Positions 47,701-55,403 of a stretch of DNA of 64,000 bases are shown one piece after another. The position numbers were made by a program, and so were the translations under genes. Source of the stretch: Stieleria marina (GTDB lineage: Bacteria > Planctomycetota > Planctomycetia > Pirellulales > Pirellulaceae). The number at the start of each line of letters is the position of its first letter. Within the stretch, counting starts at the first letter, position 1. The stretch lies in contig CP036526.1 in assembly GCA_007741555.1 (NCBI GenBank), positions 1,178,001-1,242,000 of the forward strand, in the 5' to 3' direction. Under the pieces are notes generated by a model. The model worked only from the letters and a program-made list of their open reading frames with translations. It did no database searches and was not told where the DNA came from.

Positions 47701-47806
47701 GACTGGTCAGACCCGCAGTGAAGTCGCACTGGAAGAAGAAATGAACGCGGAAGAGATCGCGTCGGTGGACTTGGTTTTTGCGGAATTGGAGATGCTTAGC
47801 AAGTAG
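41780..47806 (+). CDS. giant surface protein: three DUF4465 domains, Calx-beta-like repeats, C-terminal dockerin
   Basis: The ATG at 41780 gives 2008 residues. The N-terminus RRLHSETLETRHLLAG is the planctomycete export motif of large surface proteins. Residues 30-235 form a surface-protein domain (SPGIVSLGRGGTLTLAFD, GADFAVFENSF). Three copies of a DUF4465 domain, each about 220 residues, lie near 244-478, 703-915 and 1126-1345. All share GFEDVGA-like openings, YAALSMxxGD, FAKKFGG, FYLADYR and FGMNTPAYFA. Calx-beta-like repeats (VTIPAGSAS, DGDQTVQ) separate and follow them up to about 1650. Two dockerin-type calcium loops (DVDQSGQVTPADILAVI, DVSGDGLLTPADILEVI) lie near 1845-1905. It is probably secreted and cell-attached. 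Position behind the B12 riboswitch suggests corrinoid binding. Confidence 0.9.
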   Translation: MTPSIKRRTLTKRRLHSETLETRHLLAGPYAPAAGQVGSSAIAHDDVSFVAWASRVEDYTVGSDVEIEFQTQANALGPAQGSSPGIVSLGRGGTLTLAFDAPIRNGLGADFAVFENSFSDTFLELGYVEVSSDGVNFFRFESDSQTPAAVGAFGSVDPTDINNLAGKYRAGFGTPFDLAELVGSSSLLDTTRVTHVRLVDVVGDGSALDASGDVIFDPFATVGSAGLDVDAVGVIHQSLSQTQVAGFEDVGASLAASSSFSGPASGGTTAPGQFGGTTTTGTFVSETLALNNSHNDQFGSWTGFAYSNVSDNTTAGFLNQYGSFAGGGASGSSTFALGFADVNGSSQLPTIRRASTDLRTLQSLAVTNSTYAALSMAQGDQFARKFGGDSGNDPDYLLLTIDGKDAAGTSVGTVEFYLADFRFADNSMDYIVDQWTEVDLTAIAGARSLVFDIDSSDVGAFGVNTPAYFALDDITFAKPVLPIDIADHSVSESDGDAATTVRISRADLDTTQPIVVSLASLDSTIASIPSTVTIAAGQSFVEFSIDVVNDELSGADRTITIEASADGFVTGSEQLTIVEDDALTLSVSLSAASVAEGGTFDLTVSRNSADLSTAQVVQLSDSQANLLDLPESVTIAIGQSTQAITVTAIEDQNDRADQAVTITATADGYVGGQSDLTVNDNDVAAVRIEYLGAGLSESMAPHTIGLEDVGATLSNESSYNGGALPEGFASGGVTFDTVAPDSFGGWAYSNTTDTTTPGFTNQYSAVTGEGAGQSDTYAVGVAFGVPRVMRSPTSNRFESIQITNTTYAALSMQMGDSFAKKFGGEDGSDEDFFVLTITGRDGQLQESGSIEFYLADYRSDDSASDYIVDQWTTVDLTGLPEQTVALEFSLSSSDVGQFGMNTPAYFAVDNLQLASNFAPAISVIRNTEDTSSPLTVTLSSDDHSELVLPTTATIPVGQSSIEVPLEVRDDSLVDGDQTVQLLVEATGFAGSGVALSVADDDAATLTLTALTSEVDEMGGAGRFLVHRNAGDISSELSLTLTADEGNRISFDADVVIPAGSRSIEVPFVAVDNDEMGSDVDVVVEATAAGFAGGQATVKVLNDDFPSAALTLSLDASTLSELDAPRTVAFEDIGAAIADASFYNGADLAGGFSSNGHSFNNSYNSDFGSWGGWSVSKTTDQTTVGFANQYSAVAGGGASQSESYAVASAFSGGTAPSITRDQTESGDTFVSMMVTNTTYAALSMRDGDSFAKQFGGETGDDPDFFLLSIEGVDTDGQSIGTVDFYLADYRFDDNSQDYIVDTWTSVDLSSLADAVELQFSLSSSDVGDFGMNTPAYFAVDQIVVSDTPSDVITATVTRNDRDLSEELVVQIESAHSSAARIPTAVTIPAGSASTTFEILAVDDAVFDGAQQSVISVSTGAHIGDQQSVTITDDETPVLTLSASDSELFESSESTSTQLLIHRNTANLAIPLVVDLSVVGDASSDAVQFPSQVTIPAGARTVVVNISASDNVLAQGDQTVQMSANADGFAAGAVTVSVIDDESTELIVEQTDDSTVVGAPGQSDSLLVRLAAMPASDVVIEVSSGSSKVRLSESQLRFSPETWNVPQTIDVTNRFDFEVEDAFATEIVLSVAAELSDSTFASLETVSVPVAVTDFQPAAVQVIERDSSIRLVDADTQIELDRATLRDGFALTGNDMAQTVTIDRLVQAGGFITVDLAGGDDTVIIRGDRFTSLDGGAGYDRLVIDTEIGHVDLVRLLANRAVGFEEIVVQGTASNEIALDSETILSLADDANSLLVRLASTQRLSVVGQAVALPPQVIDGQFTQSIQIGDAVLNVVSQTPHRNVLDVFDVDQSGQVTPADILAVIERISSGPSTLASLDSVEDFDGHYVDVSGDGLLTPADILEVINYLAEQASSTNPSSLPQGEGFSTDLIAKRQFENVDDVGSVQGSSTFSLSTFSLNAGLGDAQSADAMIVAGTGQTRSEVALEEEMNAEEIASVDLVFAELEMLSK

Positions 47807-47827
47807 GTGCCAAGTGTGAGCCTGGTG

Positions 47828-48019
47828 CTAATTGAAGGCGCCGGCGATGGCGTTGCCCGAGTCTTCAAAGCTCTGGATCGTTTGAGCTGCCATGAATTGC
47901 ACCGAACCAACAGCGACGGCGATGATCAGTCCGAGCATGACAGCATATTCGACTGCGGTCGGACCATCTTCCTCGCGGAGGAATTCGATGATTGCGTTTC
48001 GAGTGCGTCGTAGGGACAT
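47828..48019 (-). CDS. flp: Flp/Fap-type pilin
   Basis: This 63-residue protein has the Flp prepilin form: a basic leader, EEDGPTAVEYAVMLGLIIAV with Gly before the cleavage-site region and Glu-Tyr at positions 5-6 of the mature part, then a hydrophobic helix and short tail. Flp pilins are exported by the tad system and form bundled pili for adhesion. No other tad gene is in this window, so assembly proteins must be elsewhere. The gene converges with the giant surface protein; their stops are 21 bases apart. Confidence 0.92.
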   Translation of the reverse strand: MSLRRTRNAIIEFLREEDGPTAVEYAVMLGLIIAVAVGSVQFMAAQTIQSFEDSGNAIAGAFN

Positions 48020-48482
48020 AAGAGTTGGAAGAGCGACTGCTCTCAGAGAGGAGTACGAAAGTTTCTTCGGTTAAAGGAAACCTACATTGCTCTGGGCCAG
48101 TGAGTTGTACGAAAGCGCTGCGAGGCGCGGGGGTTTGGTCCCGGGTGGTTTGTATCGTGCGGATTATGCGTGTGTTACGGTTTAGGAACGAACCCGGGCA
48201 TGGGATTGTCCCGACTTTGGGATGCCAAACCGTCTGATTCGGCGGTGTCGCAGCATTGTCGGGAACACCACCGTTATCACCAAACAGGTCGAGTCTTGCG
48301 GGCCAAAACGTCGTTTGTCGCGTTGTACTGGGGGAGTGATTGGCCGCAGGCGGTTGTCTGGACCGCGATTTTGTGCCGAAAAGCCAGCGTTGCGGCGCGG
48401 CACGTTGTGATGCTTCAGGCGTCGGCTTACTCTTAACCAATCAAATCTACGTTATTTCTCTATTCTGATACCGTTGCAAACC
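48020..48482. other. 463-base intergenic region between divergent genes
   Basis: No open frame here has coding character. On the minus strand, ahead of the pilin gene, there is a weak GTTTC...GAAAC hairpin near 48061-48089. No clear promoter was found for either gene. Confidence 0.4.
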
Positions 48483-50252
48483 ATGCTAGGTCCGGTTTTT
48501 AACCGCGAAGCGGTCGTTGTGCCCAAGCGTACAAAGACCTATCTGATGCGAGGCGTTTATGTCCTCGCACTTCTGCTTTTGCTCTGTACGGGCTATCTCG
48601 TTCTGGACGGGGCTCGATCGTTGGCGACGGCGTCCGATTCGGCCCGATTCGGCGGCTGGATGTTTACGTTGCTTGCCCCGCTGCAGCTGCTGGTGCTTAG
48701 CAGTTTGGCGGCGGTCGGAGCTGCCAGTAGCGTGGCCCAGGAAAAAGATCGCCGCACGCTACTGTTGCTGCTGTTGACTCGGTTGTCGGGATTCGAGGTG
48801 GTCGTTGGAAAACTCTTCGCCACGCTGCTGGCGCCCATGTCGATGCTGCTTTGCGGGCTGCCGTTGTTCTTGGTCCTGCCATTGTTGGGCGGAGTGTCGC
48901 CCCAGCAAGTCGCGGGCGTTTTTGCCGTTACGGGGGCAACGGTCTTTTTGGCAGGAGCCATTGGCACCGTCGTCGGTATGTGGCGAGAAAAGACTTTTCA
49001 GTCCATCGCCATGACGGTGCTGTTATTGTTGACGATCGTTGGGTTGGGAGAAGTTGCTGCGTCGGTGCTGCCTCTGTCGGAAGCGACGCTGTTGGCAGTC
49101 AGCCCGGCGCGAGCTCTGTTCGCTGCTGCGTCACCGTTGGCCAGTTTAAGCAGCGTGACGGCAACGGGCGTCGCTCTTTACATCGTCTTGGCATTGGGAC
49201 TTTCACTGGTCGTTTTGGTGATTGGTGTCCAGCGGGTTCGTGTTTGGAATCCGTCGCGCGAAGTTCGGTTGAAAGCTCCTGAACCAGAAACCTCCGATGA
49301 AGTCGACGTGAATGTGGCACCCGAAAGCTGGAAAGTACGGGCACCTCGGCGAGTTTGGAACAATCCGATCCTTTGGCGAGAAATCTGCACTTGGGCGTAC
49401 GGTCGCAAAATCGTTTTGATTCGCGTTGCGTTTGGACTTTTGTTCTTGGTGATTACCGCAGCGGTCTATTTCCAAATTCAAACCGGTGTGGCAATGGAGC
49501 CTGCCGGACGGATTGGCCGCGCTCTACCATCGGTGACCATTCCTGTCGCAGCGATCGGTGTGATTTCGCTGGTGCTGGTCAACGCGTTGGCCGTCAATGC
49601 GGTCACGGGCGAACGCGATGGATTGGCGTTGGACTTGCTGTTGGTGACCGATTTGAGTCCTCGAGAATTTGTTTTTGGCAAACTGCTGGGCGTACTTTAT
49701 GTTGCCAAGGAAATGATCCTGTTGCCGGTGTTATTGATCATCTACCTAGCTGCCAGCAATGTGATGACCATTGAAAATGCGGTCTATGCGATTGTCGGCG
49801 CGTTGATGTTGCATTTCTTTGTGGCCATGCTGGGCGTGCACTCAGGGCTCAATCACGTTGCCGGCCGAGCCGCGACATTGGCCAGCCTGGGGACCGTGTT
49901 CTTTCTCTGTGTGGGCATTGCGATTTGCATGACAATCATGGTCAGTTTTCGTGGTGCGTTTCAGCTGCAGTTGGCCCCGTTCCTGGTGATGATCTTGGGG
50001 GGAGGCGCCGCTTTGTTTGCTTCGCTGGGGTGGCGAAATCCGTCATCCGCGATTTTTGCAGCTTCATTCATGCTGCCCTTGATTACGTTTTACGCGATCA
50101 CACAGTTTTTGTTGCAGACAGATCATTTGTTGGTCGTCTTTCCGCTGGTCGTTGGATATGGATTTACGACTGCTGCGATGATGATCCCGGCGCTCAGCGA
50201 GTTTGATGTTTCGCTGGAGCGTGATCGTGGTGCCGACGGAGATACTGCTTGA
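48483..50252 (+). CDS. ABC-2 type transporter permease
   Basis: The ATG at 48483 gives 589 residues; the frame also extends to a TTG at 48474. There are about twelve hydrophobic helices in two similar halves. Each half contains the ABC-2 permease motif around a helix pair: VAQEKDRRTLLLLLLTRLSG in the first and VTGERDGLALDLLLVTDLS in the second. This indicates a duplicated permease. A cytoplasmic loop (about 255-300) links the halves. The ATPase is not encoded next to it. The gene overlaps the DUF21 gene by four bases (TTGA), so the two are probably translated together. The substrate is unknown. Confidence 0.9.
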   Translation: MLGPVFNREAVVVPKRTKTYLMRGVYVLALLLLLCTGYLVLDGARSLATASDSARFGGWMFTLLAPLQLLVLSSLAAVGAASSVAQEKDRRTLLLLLLTRLSGFEVVVGKLFATLLAPMSMLLCGLPLFLVLPLLGGVSPQQVAGVFAVTGATVFLAGAIGTVVGMWREKTFQSIAMTVLLLLTIVGLGEVAASVLPLSEATLLAVSPARALFAAASPLASLSSVTATGVALYIVLALGLSLVVLVIGVQRVRVWNPSREVRLKAPEPETSDEVDVNVAPESWKVRAPRRVWNNPILWREICTWAYGRKIVLIRVAFGLLFLVITAAVYFQIQTGVAMEPAGRIGRALPSVTIPVAAIGVISLVLVNALAVNAVTGERDGLALDLLLVTDLSPREFVFGKLLGVLYVAKEMILLPVLLIIYLAASNVMTIENAVYAIVGALMLHFFVAMLGVHSGLNHVAGRAATLASLGTVFFLCVGIAICMTIMVSFRGAFQLQLAPFLVMILGGGAALFASLGWRNPSSAIFAASFMLPLITFYAITQFLLQTDHLLVVFPLVVGYGFTTAAMMIPALSEFDVSLERDRGADGDTA

Positions 50253-51535
50253 ACGAGCTGGTTGGAGCCTGGCCATGGTTCGTCGCGATGGGCGTGCTGA
50301 TTTTGCTGAGCGCGTTTTTCAGTGGTAGTGAAGCCGCCCTTTTTTCTCTCTCCACACGGAGTCGCCGCCAGTTAGCACGAAGCGGTGCTGGAGGTCGGCT
50401 AGCGCACGGATTGTTGCGTGATCCGGAGCAACTGTTGTCGGCAATTCTGTTTTGGAATTTGCTGATCAACATGACTTACTTTGCCATCGCCACGATTGTG
50501 GGGTCGCGATTGGAAAGTGATGCCAGCGGCGGAAATTCGGCGGCGTGGATCTTTACCGTGGTCACGCTGCTGACCATTATTTTCTTCAGCGAGATGTTGC
50601 CAAAAAGCGTAGCCGTTCTGATGCCGGTGCGGTTTTCGATTCTTGTCGGGCCGCCGCTGCTATTGGCGGTACGTTTGGTAGGCCCCTTCTTGCCGTTGGT
50701 GAACGCAACCAACCAATTGGCGAAGCGATTGATCTGGCCGACGTTTGAGCCAGAGTCGGATATTGAGCTGCGAGATATCGCGCGTGCAATCGATTTGGGC
50801 ACCGATGACGCCGAGCTTCAGCAGCGCGACCGGATTGTGTTTCATGGGCTGGTCGAAATGGCTGAAATGCGGGTGTCGGAAATCATGCGTCCTCGCTCGA
50901 CGCTTCAGTTTACGACTTTGCCGGTGGATCGCGGCGTTTTCAGTGAAAGCACCACGCCTGGCGGTTATCTGATGGTGACCGATGACGATCAAAAAACGAT
51001 TACGGCAACGATCGGTATGCGGCTTTTGCGACCTAGCCAAGTCGATCACTTGGGTGACGCAATCGAAGAAGTCATCTACACGCCCTGGTCGGCGCCGGTG
51101 TCACAGGTCTGGCATCGATTGGATCAAGAAGACTTGAGCATCGCGGTTGTGGTCAACGAGTTTGGCGAAGTCGTCGGTGCGGTTTCGGTCGATGACATAT
51201 TGAGACGGGTTTTGGCTCCACGTCGCAACCGAGATGACGAAGATGTTCAGGCGATGACCATCCAGCCGCTGGGCGTGGATCACTACCGCGTGATGGGATC
51301 CGCGGCGCTAAGAGAGTTGGCGAAGCGGTTGGCGATCGATTTGCCCGACGAAACCATTGCAACGGTTGCCGGATTTATCCAACGTCAAACCGAACGATTT
51401 CCGCGGCTTGGCGATACTGCCACACTTGATCGATTTACATTGACGGTCGTGCAGCAGGACGACGACGTGACTTGGATCGAAGTGACCAGCAGCGATGAAT
51501 CTCAAAGCGATTCGCAGCAGGAGACGTCGACATGA
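50249..51535 (+). CDS. CNNM/CorC-type membrane protein with CBS pair (DUF21)
   Basis: A TTG start overlapping the previous TGA gives 428 residues; the first ATG is at 50291 within helix 1. The DUF21 transmembrane part (about 1-195) has AFFSGSEAALFSL and FFSEMLPKSVAVLMPVR, typical of CNNM/CorC magnesium-transport proteins. A region equivalent to the CBS pair covers about 205-330 (VSEIMRPRSTLQF, LSIAVVVNEFGEVVGAVSVD). A transporter-associated CorC domain ends the protein (about 340-415, YRVMGSAALRELAKRL). It probably moves or regulates divalent cations at the inner membrane. It is coupled with the following paralogous gene by an ATGA overlap. Confidence 0.9.
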   Translation: MNELVGAWPWFVAMGVLILLSAFFSGSEAALFSLSTRSRRQLARSGAGGRLAHGLLRDPEQLLSAILFWNLLINMTYFAIATIVGSRLESDASGGNSAAWIFTVVTLLTIIFFSEMLPKSVAVLMPVRFSILVGPPLLLAVRLVGPFLPLVNATNQLAKRLIWPTFEPESDIELRDIARAIDLGTDDAELQQRDRIVFHGLVEMAEMRVSEIMRPRSTLQFTTLPVDRGVFSESTTPGGYLMVTDDDQKTITATIGMRLLRPSQVDHLGDAIEEVIYTPWSAPVSQVWHRLDQEDLSIAVVVNEFGEVVGAVSVDDILRRVLAPRRNRDDEDVQAMTIQPLGVDHYRVMGSAALRELAKRLAIDLPDETIATVAGFIQRQTERFPRLGDTATLDRFTLTVVQQDDDVTWIEVTSSDESQSDSQQETST

Positions 51536-52473
51536 TGTTTGCCGTGTTGCTATTCGTCGTTGGTCTGTGTTTGAGCGCTTTTTTTAGCGGAACCGAAACA
51601 GGGTTGTATCGCGTTTCGCGAACGCGTCTGGTGCTAGATGGACTGAGCGGTTCGCGTGCTGCGAAAGGTTTAGTCTGGCTGCTAAACCATCCTGCCATTT
51701 TCGTGGCCACGATGCTGGTCGGAAATAACGTTGCCAACTACTTGGCCAGTTTCGCAATTGTGACCGGCGTAGCGGTGTTGTTTCACTCAAATGCGACTGC
51801 TGAATTGATCGGCCCCATTTTGATGACACCGATCGTGTTCGTCTTAGGCGAATTGCTTCCCAAGAGTCTTTTTTACCATGCTCCGTATCGGTTGCTGATG
51901 GCGGCGCGACCGTTTGTGTTAATAGCAGCCGTGTTGTTTGCGCCGATATCGATGGTGCTGGGGCTGTTGGGGAATCTGTTGCGGTTGATCACGGGGCAAA
52001 CACCGTTTCGGCTTCGGTTGGCGATGGCGCGAGGCGAATTGGATCAAGTGCTCCAGGCGGGCGAAGAGGCTGGCATCTTGGTGGCCGGCCAGCGTTCGTT
52101 GGCTCAAAAGCTGTTCGAAGTTGGTAATCAGCCAGCCGTCATGTTTGGTGTTCAGCCCGATCGACTGCCGATTATCGATGCACCCGTCGACGTGGTAGCT
52201 GCGTCGCATCAAGCCCGTCGGCGGAATCATCCCATTGTTTTGGTGCGGCGAAGTGGGCGATTGATCGGCTACTTGCGATATGCCGATTTGTGTCTGGCCG
52301 AGCCGTTGTCGACACCACGAAACGTGATTCGTGGGCGTGTAGATGATCGCCATCTGAAGACACTGTTGCGTTTGTATGACGCTGCCAGTGATGTGGCAAT
52401 TCTGTTTGATGATGGCGGTGAGATGCGTTACGTCGTTACGCGTCGCCAGCTTTTACAAGCACTCGTGAAATAG
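51532..52473 (+). CDS. second DUF21/CBS membrane protein
   Basis: This 313-residue paralogue of the preceding gene also begins with the DUF21 motif AFFSGTETGLYRVSRTRL. It continues with ATMLVGNNVANYLASF and VLGELLPKSLFYHAPYRLL. The cytoplasmic part is shorter, with degenerate CBS-like segments (HPIVLVRRSGRLIGYLRYAD, AILFDDGGEMRYVVTRRQL) and without the C-terminal CorC domain. The two DUF21 proteins may form a heterodimer. The start overlaps the previous stop by four bases. Confidence 0.88.
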   Translation: MMFAVLLFVVGLCLSAFFSGTETGLYRVSRTRLVLDGLSGSRAAKGLVWLLNHPAIFVATMLVGNNVANYLASFAIVTGVAVLFHSNATAELIGPILMTPIVFVLGELLPKSLFYHAPYRLLMAARPFVLIAAVLFAPISMVLGLLGNLLRLITGQTPFRLRLAMARGELDQVLQAGEEAGILVAGQRSLAQKLFEVGNQPAVMFGVQPDRLPIIDAPVDVVAASHQARRRNHPIVLVRRSGRLIGYLRYADLCLAEPLSTPRNVIRGRVDDRHLKTLLRLYDAASDVAILFDDGGEMRYVVTRRQLLQALVK

Positions 52474-52561
52474 CGATTTGTGAAGTCACCAACGGCACAA
52501 TGGCAGATCGAGAGGCTGATGTTTCAGGGGAGGTGCCGTTTGAATGGGCATCCGTGCGGCG

Positions 52562-52897
52562 TCAATCGCGAGCGTAGCCGAGGCTTTGAATCACGGTCAG
52601 CATTTCATCACAGGTGATGTAGCGACGGTGGTGCTGAAGTTTGTATTGGTCGATGGCGACGGCCAGTTCATGGCCGGCGGTCGAGAGGCCCACATGTGAG
52701 CTTCCGAATTGCCGCCGTTCACCCGAAGCGTCGACTGGTCGCCCTTCACGGCGATCAACAAATGGTTTGCTAGCAGCTTGTCCAGGCCCGACCACGAAGG
52801 GAGTGGCTGAGGTAGTGCTGCTCTGCGAAGGAAGGCTTGATGATGACATCGGCTCGCTCTGCGAATAGGTAGTTTCTGGGGTCACGCCGAGGATCAA
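52562..52897 (-). CDS. small conserved planctomycete protein
   Basis: This 111-residue protein has a Ser/Thr/Pro-rich first half and a compact C-terminal half (about 60-108): RRQFGSSHVGLSTAGHELA, then AIDQYKLQHHRRYITCDEML and TVIQSLGY. This helical motif, with a Tyr/Lys/Arg-rich centre, is one I recall from several Rhodopirellula-type genomes in small proteins of unknown function. No membrane helix or signal is present. It converges with the DUF21 gene. Existence is moderately supported by the motif; the start could be internal (Met at residue 17). Confidence 0.65.
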   Translation of the reverse strand: MILGVTPETTYSQSEPMSSSSLPSQSSTTSATPFVVGPGQAASKPFVDRREGRPVDASGERRQFGSSHVGLSTAGHELAVAIDQYKLQHHRRYITCDEMLTVIQSLGYARD

Positions 52898-53126
52898 ATG
52901 TCCTCTCCGCCGGGCCAGAAAAACGCACTGACTTGGAAACGGGGACCACAGCTTGATTGAACCCTACGTCACGTCAGCGGAGGGAGCACGAAAAAATCTT
53001 GACTTTCTTTGCGACGTCGTGACGGAAAACCCGAGACGTAGGTAGCAGAATTGGCACGGCCCGAACGATTCGTCAAGTCAATCGATTTGATCGTTAAAAC
53101 CGTAAATGCCCGGACGCGAGCCGACC

Positions 53127-54065
53127 TCAGCGACGTTGGATTTCGGTGATGCTGCTGGCTGGCTGAATGTGTCCGGCAACATGCTGTGGCTGATTCTCCA
53201 GTTGCTCAATCCAACGACCGTCGCGAACCGCGATGGGATCGATTTTCATGGCGACATCCACCGATTCGCGAGCGGATTGGATATCGCCCGCATCCAGGCA
53301 CAAGGCCGCGATTTGAAGGTGAGCTTCGGCGTTGGATGGGTCTCGGGTCGCTGCGGACGCAAAGCATCGACGGGCTTCATCGTGTTGCCCAAGCTGACGC
53401 ATTGCAATTCCGCGAAGCATGTCCACGCGGGGAGGAATTTCGATTCCGCCCAGTCCTTCCTGCAACCGGTCCAGCGTCGCGAGCAGACGATCGTAGCGAC
53501 CTTGGACTCGGTAGATTTCTGCCGCTTGCATTTGGACATCGGGAAAATCAGGCTGCAAAGCAAGGGCTCGATGATAAGCCGCCAAGGCTTGAACGTTGTT
53601 GGACTGTGAACGCAGGCAGTCCCCGCGCAACGCCCAGACTTCGGCCGAATAGCGATCGGCTTCTAAGGCAACCAGGCTTTGCTGGTTGGCTTCCTCGACC
53701 CGGCCTACGTCGAAGTACATTCGACCCAGACGCTGAACCAGCTTGGGATCATTTCCGCTCAAGCGAACGGCGTTCTCCATGTGTTTGATTGCCGGTTCGG
53801 GCTGTTCGCGTTGCCAGAACGATTCAGCCAATCCGCGATGGGCTCGGTCGTCACTGCTGGAAAGTTCCAACGCATCGGAGAATAGATTTTCGGCGTTGGT
53901 CCAATCGCCGTTGTGCATTGCCTGCAGCCCCTGCCGCGACATTCGACGTGCCGCGATGGACTGGCGGCTTTCGCCAATCCGGCTGATTGCGCGGCAGCCC
54001 AATTGGCTGATCAAAATGACCAGCAATGCGAGCGTCAGAACGGACGAGAAGCGGGACGTTACCAT
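53127..54065 (-). CDS. TPR lipoprotein
   Basis: This 312-residue protein has a lipoprotein signal with the lipobox ISQLGC (Cys at about residue 24). About seven TPR units follow: LQAMHNGDWTNAENLFSDAL, QPEPAIKHMENAVRL, VQALAAYHRALALQPDFPD and AEAHLQIAALCLDAGDIQSA. The protein is probably anchored in an envelope membrane and serves as a protein-interaction scaffold. No partner is evident next to it; the upstream plus-strand gene at 54221 is divergent with about 155 bases between them. Confidence 0.9.
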   Translation of the reverse strand: MVTSRFSSVLTLALLVILISQLGCRAISRIGESRQSIAARRMSRQGLQAMHNGDWTNAENLFSDALELSSSDDRAHRGLAESFWQREQPEPAIKHMENAVRLSGNDPKLVQRLGRMYFDVGRVEEANQQSLVALEADRYSAEVWALRGDCLRSQSNNVQALAAYHRALALQPDFPDVQMQAAEIYRVQGRYDRLLATLDRLQEGLGGIEIPPRVDMLRGIAMRQLGQHDEARRCFASAATRDPSNAEAHLQIAALCLDAGDIQSARESVDVAMKIDPIAVRDGRWIEQLENQPQHVAGHIQPASSITEIQRR

Positions 54066-54220
54066 GCTATTTCAATAGCAAAGTAGAGTCCCTCGCTGCA
54101 ACTTCAGTGGTTTGCTCTAAGCTAGCAGTTGTCACGTTTTTGGAGCGTCGGTTTGCAGAAGTTCCCGGAATGTGATAGCAAGTGTGGTTTCCCTGGAACT
54201 CCCAAACTGACGAGACGAAT

Positions 54221-54640
54221 GTGCCGGCTACTTTTGAATCTTTTGGCATCAAGTTCCTTTATCCCGACAACTGGACGGCAGCGGAGCGGAGCGAAGATGA
54301 AGGCGACACCGGCGTCACGCTGGAGATGCCCAGTGGTGGGTTCTTTTCGATCGAACTGGAGGACGAGGGGCTGTCTGAAGCAGAGGTCATCGAACGCGTG
54401 CGAGCCGCCATCGCGGAAGAATTCGGTACCGTCGAAGTGAGCGACGTGACGCTTGACGGAGCCGGTGAAAACGAGAAGGCCGTCGAGATGGGGTTTTACT
54501 ATCTCGATTTGCTCGTTGTTTCGCGATTGGTGTTGATCAATGCAGTCGCCGAAACGCTGATCATTCAGATGCAGGCTGAAAGCCGAGACTTTGATCAGAA
54601 CGAAGCCGTTTTTGCTGCCATCTTGCAACAGCTGCGTTAG
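54221..54640 (+). CDS. hypothetical protein, PsbP/DUF1795-like small domain
   Basis: The GTG at 54221 (139 residues, VPATFESFGIKFLYPDNW) is preferred; a GTG at 54182 would add 13 residues. The protein is soluble and acidic. The opening GIKFLYPDNWTAAER and VTLEMPSGGFFSIELED resemble the PsbP/DUF1795 type of small alpha/beta fold, where F-x-YP-x-x-W starts a strand. No catalytic residue is visible and no signal peptide is present. It converges with the Fur-family gene, with stops 28 bases apart. Function is unknown. Confidence 0.72.
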   Translation: MPATFESFGIKFLYPDNWTAAERSEDEGDTGVTLEMPSGGFFSIELEDEGLSEAEVIERVRAAIAEEFGTVEVSDVTLDGAGENEKAVEMGFYYLDLLVVSRLVLINAVAETLIIQMQAESRDFDQNEAVFAAILQQLR

Positions 54641-54668
54641 CAAGTCTGGCGAGCTCAGTCGCCCCGCA

Positions 54669-55250
54669 TCAGACCAAGTCTTGTTTGCGTTTGGTCCGTC
54701 TGCTTTTGGTGCAATCGCGGCAGATGCCTTTGACGATAAAACGATGCGCTGAAACGCGGAATCCTTCGGCGGCGGCGACTTTATCCCGCAAGGCTAACAG
54801 TTCGTCACTTTGGAATTCGATCAGCTGTCGGCAACGGGTGCAGTACAGATGGTCGTGCTGTGGATAGCCATAGTCAAAGTCATAGACCGTTCGACCATCC
54901 AGTTGGAAGCAAAACAGCAAGCCGGCTTCGACAAACTCATTGAGCGTTCGGTAGACCGTCGCGGCGCTGACGTAGTTGCTTTCGCCTTTGCGAGGCAAAC
55001 GTTCCATCAACTCGTCTGCGTCAAAGTGATCGTGGGCTCGAAACACCTCTTCGATCAGAAATTTGCGTTGTGTCGTTTGTCTTAAGCCACGCGACTGAAG
55101 GTACTCTTCAAACCGCTCCTGCGGTGACAATGCGACTTCGACAGGAGTAAGTGGTTGTGGTCGAGCGGAAGACAACGCAAAGTACCGTTCAAACGAAAAG
55201 GAAAAGCCAGGACACTGCCACCAAAGAGTGTCGCAGCGTACAGTCGGCAA
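54669..55250 (-). CDS. Fur-family metal-responsive repressor
   Basis: The longest frame (193 residues) begins with TTG at 55250. Alternatives are TTG at 55175 and a later TTG just before SPQERFEEYLQ; none has a clear ribosome binding site and the N-terminus is uncertain. The winged-helix domain (about 47-120) has LRQTTQRKFLIEEVFRAHDH and SAATVYRTLNEFVEAGLL. The dimer domain has YPQHDHLYCTRCRQLIEF and GICRDCTKS, that is, two CxxC pairs for structural zinc and His ligands for the regulatory metal. It probably represses iron, zinc or peroxide genes. The target metal cannot be told. Confidence 0.93.
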   Translation of the reverse strand: MPTVRCDTLWWQCPGFSFSFERYFALSSARPQPLTPVEVALSPQERFEEYLQSRGLRQTTQRKFLIEEVFRAHDHFDADELMERLPRKGESNYVSAATVYRTLNEFVEAGLLFCFQLDGRTVYDFDYGYPQHDHLYCTRCRQLIEFQSDELLALRDKVAAAEGFRVSAHRFIVKGICRDCTKSRRTKRKQDLV

Positions 55251-55403
55251 CTAGCTGTGCCAGTGACTGGTATTCTAACCGAAAGAGTGGTTTAGACGAC
55301 CCACGAAGACAGTGAATCCTGGAGCCAATCGCTGAGCCAATTTCTGCGGCGACCGCTCGATCGCCGGTTGCCACGACGAATCGTGGCATCTTTGCATTGG
55401 CTG

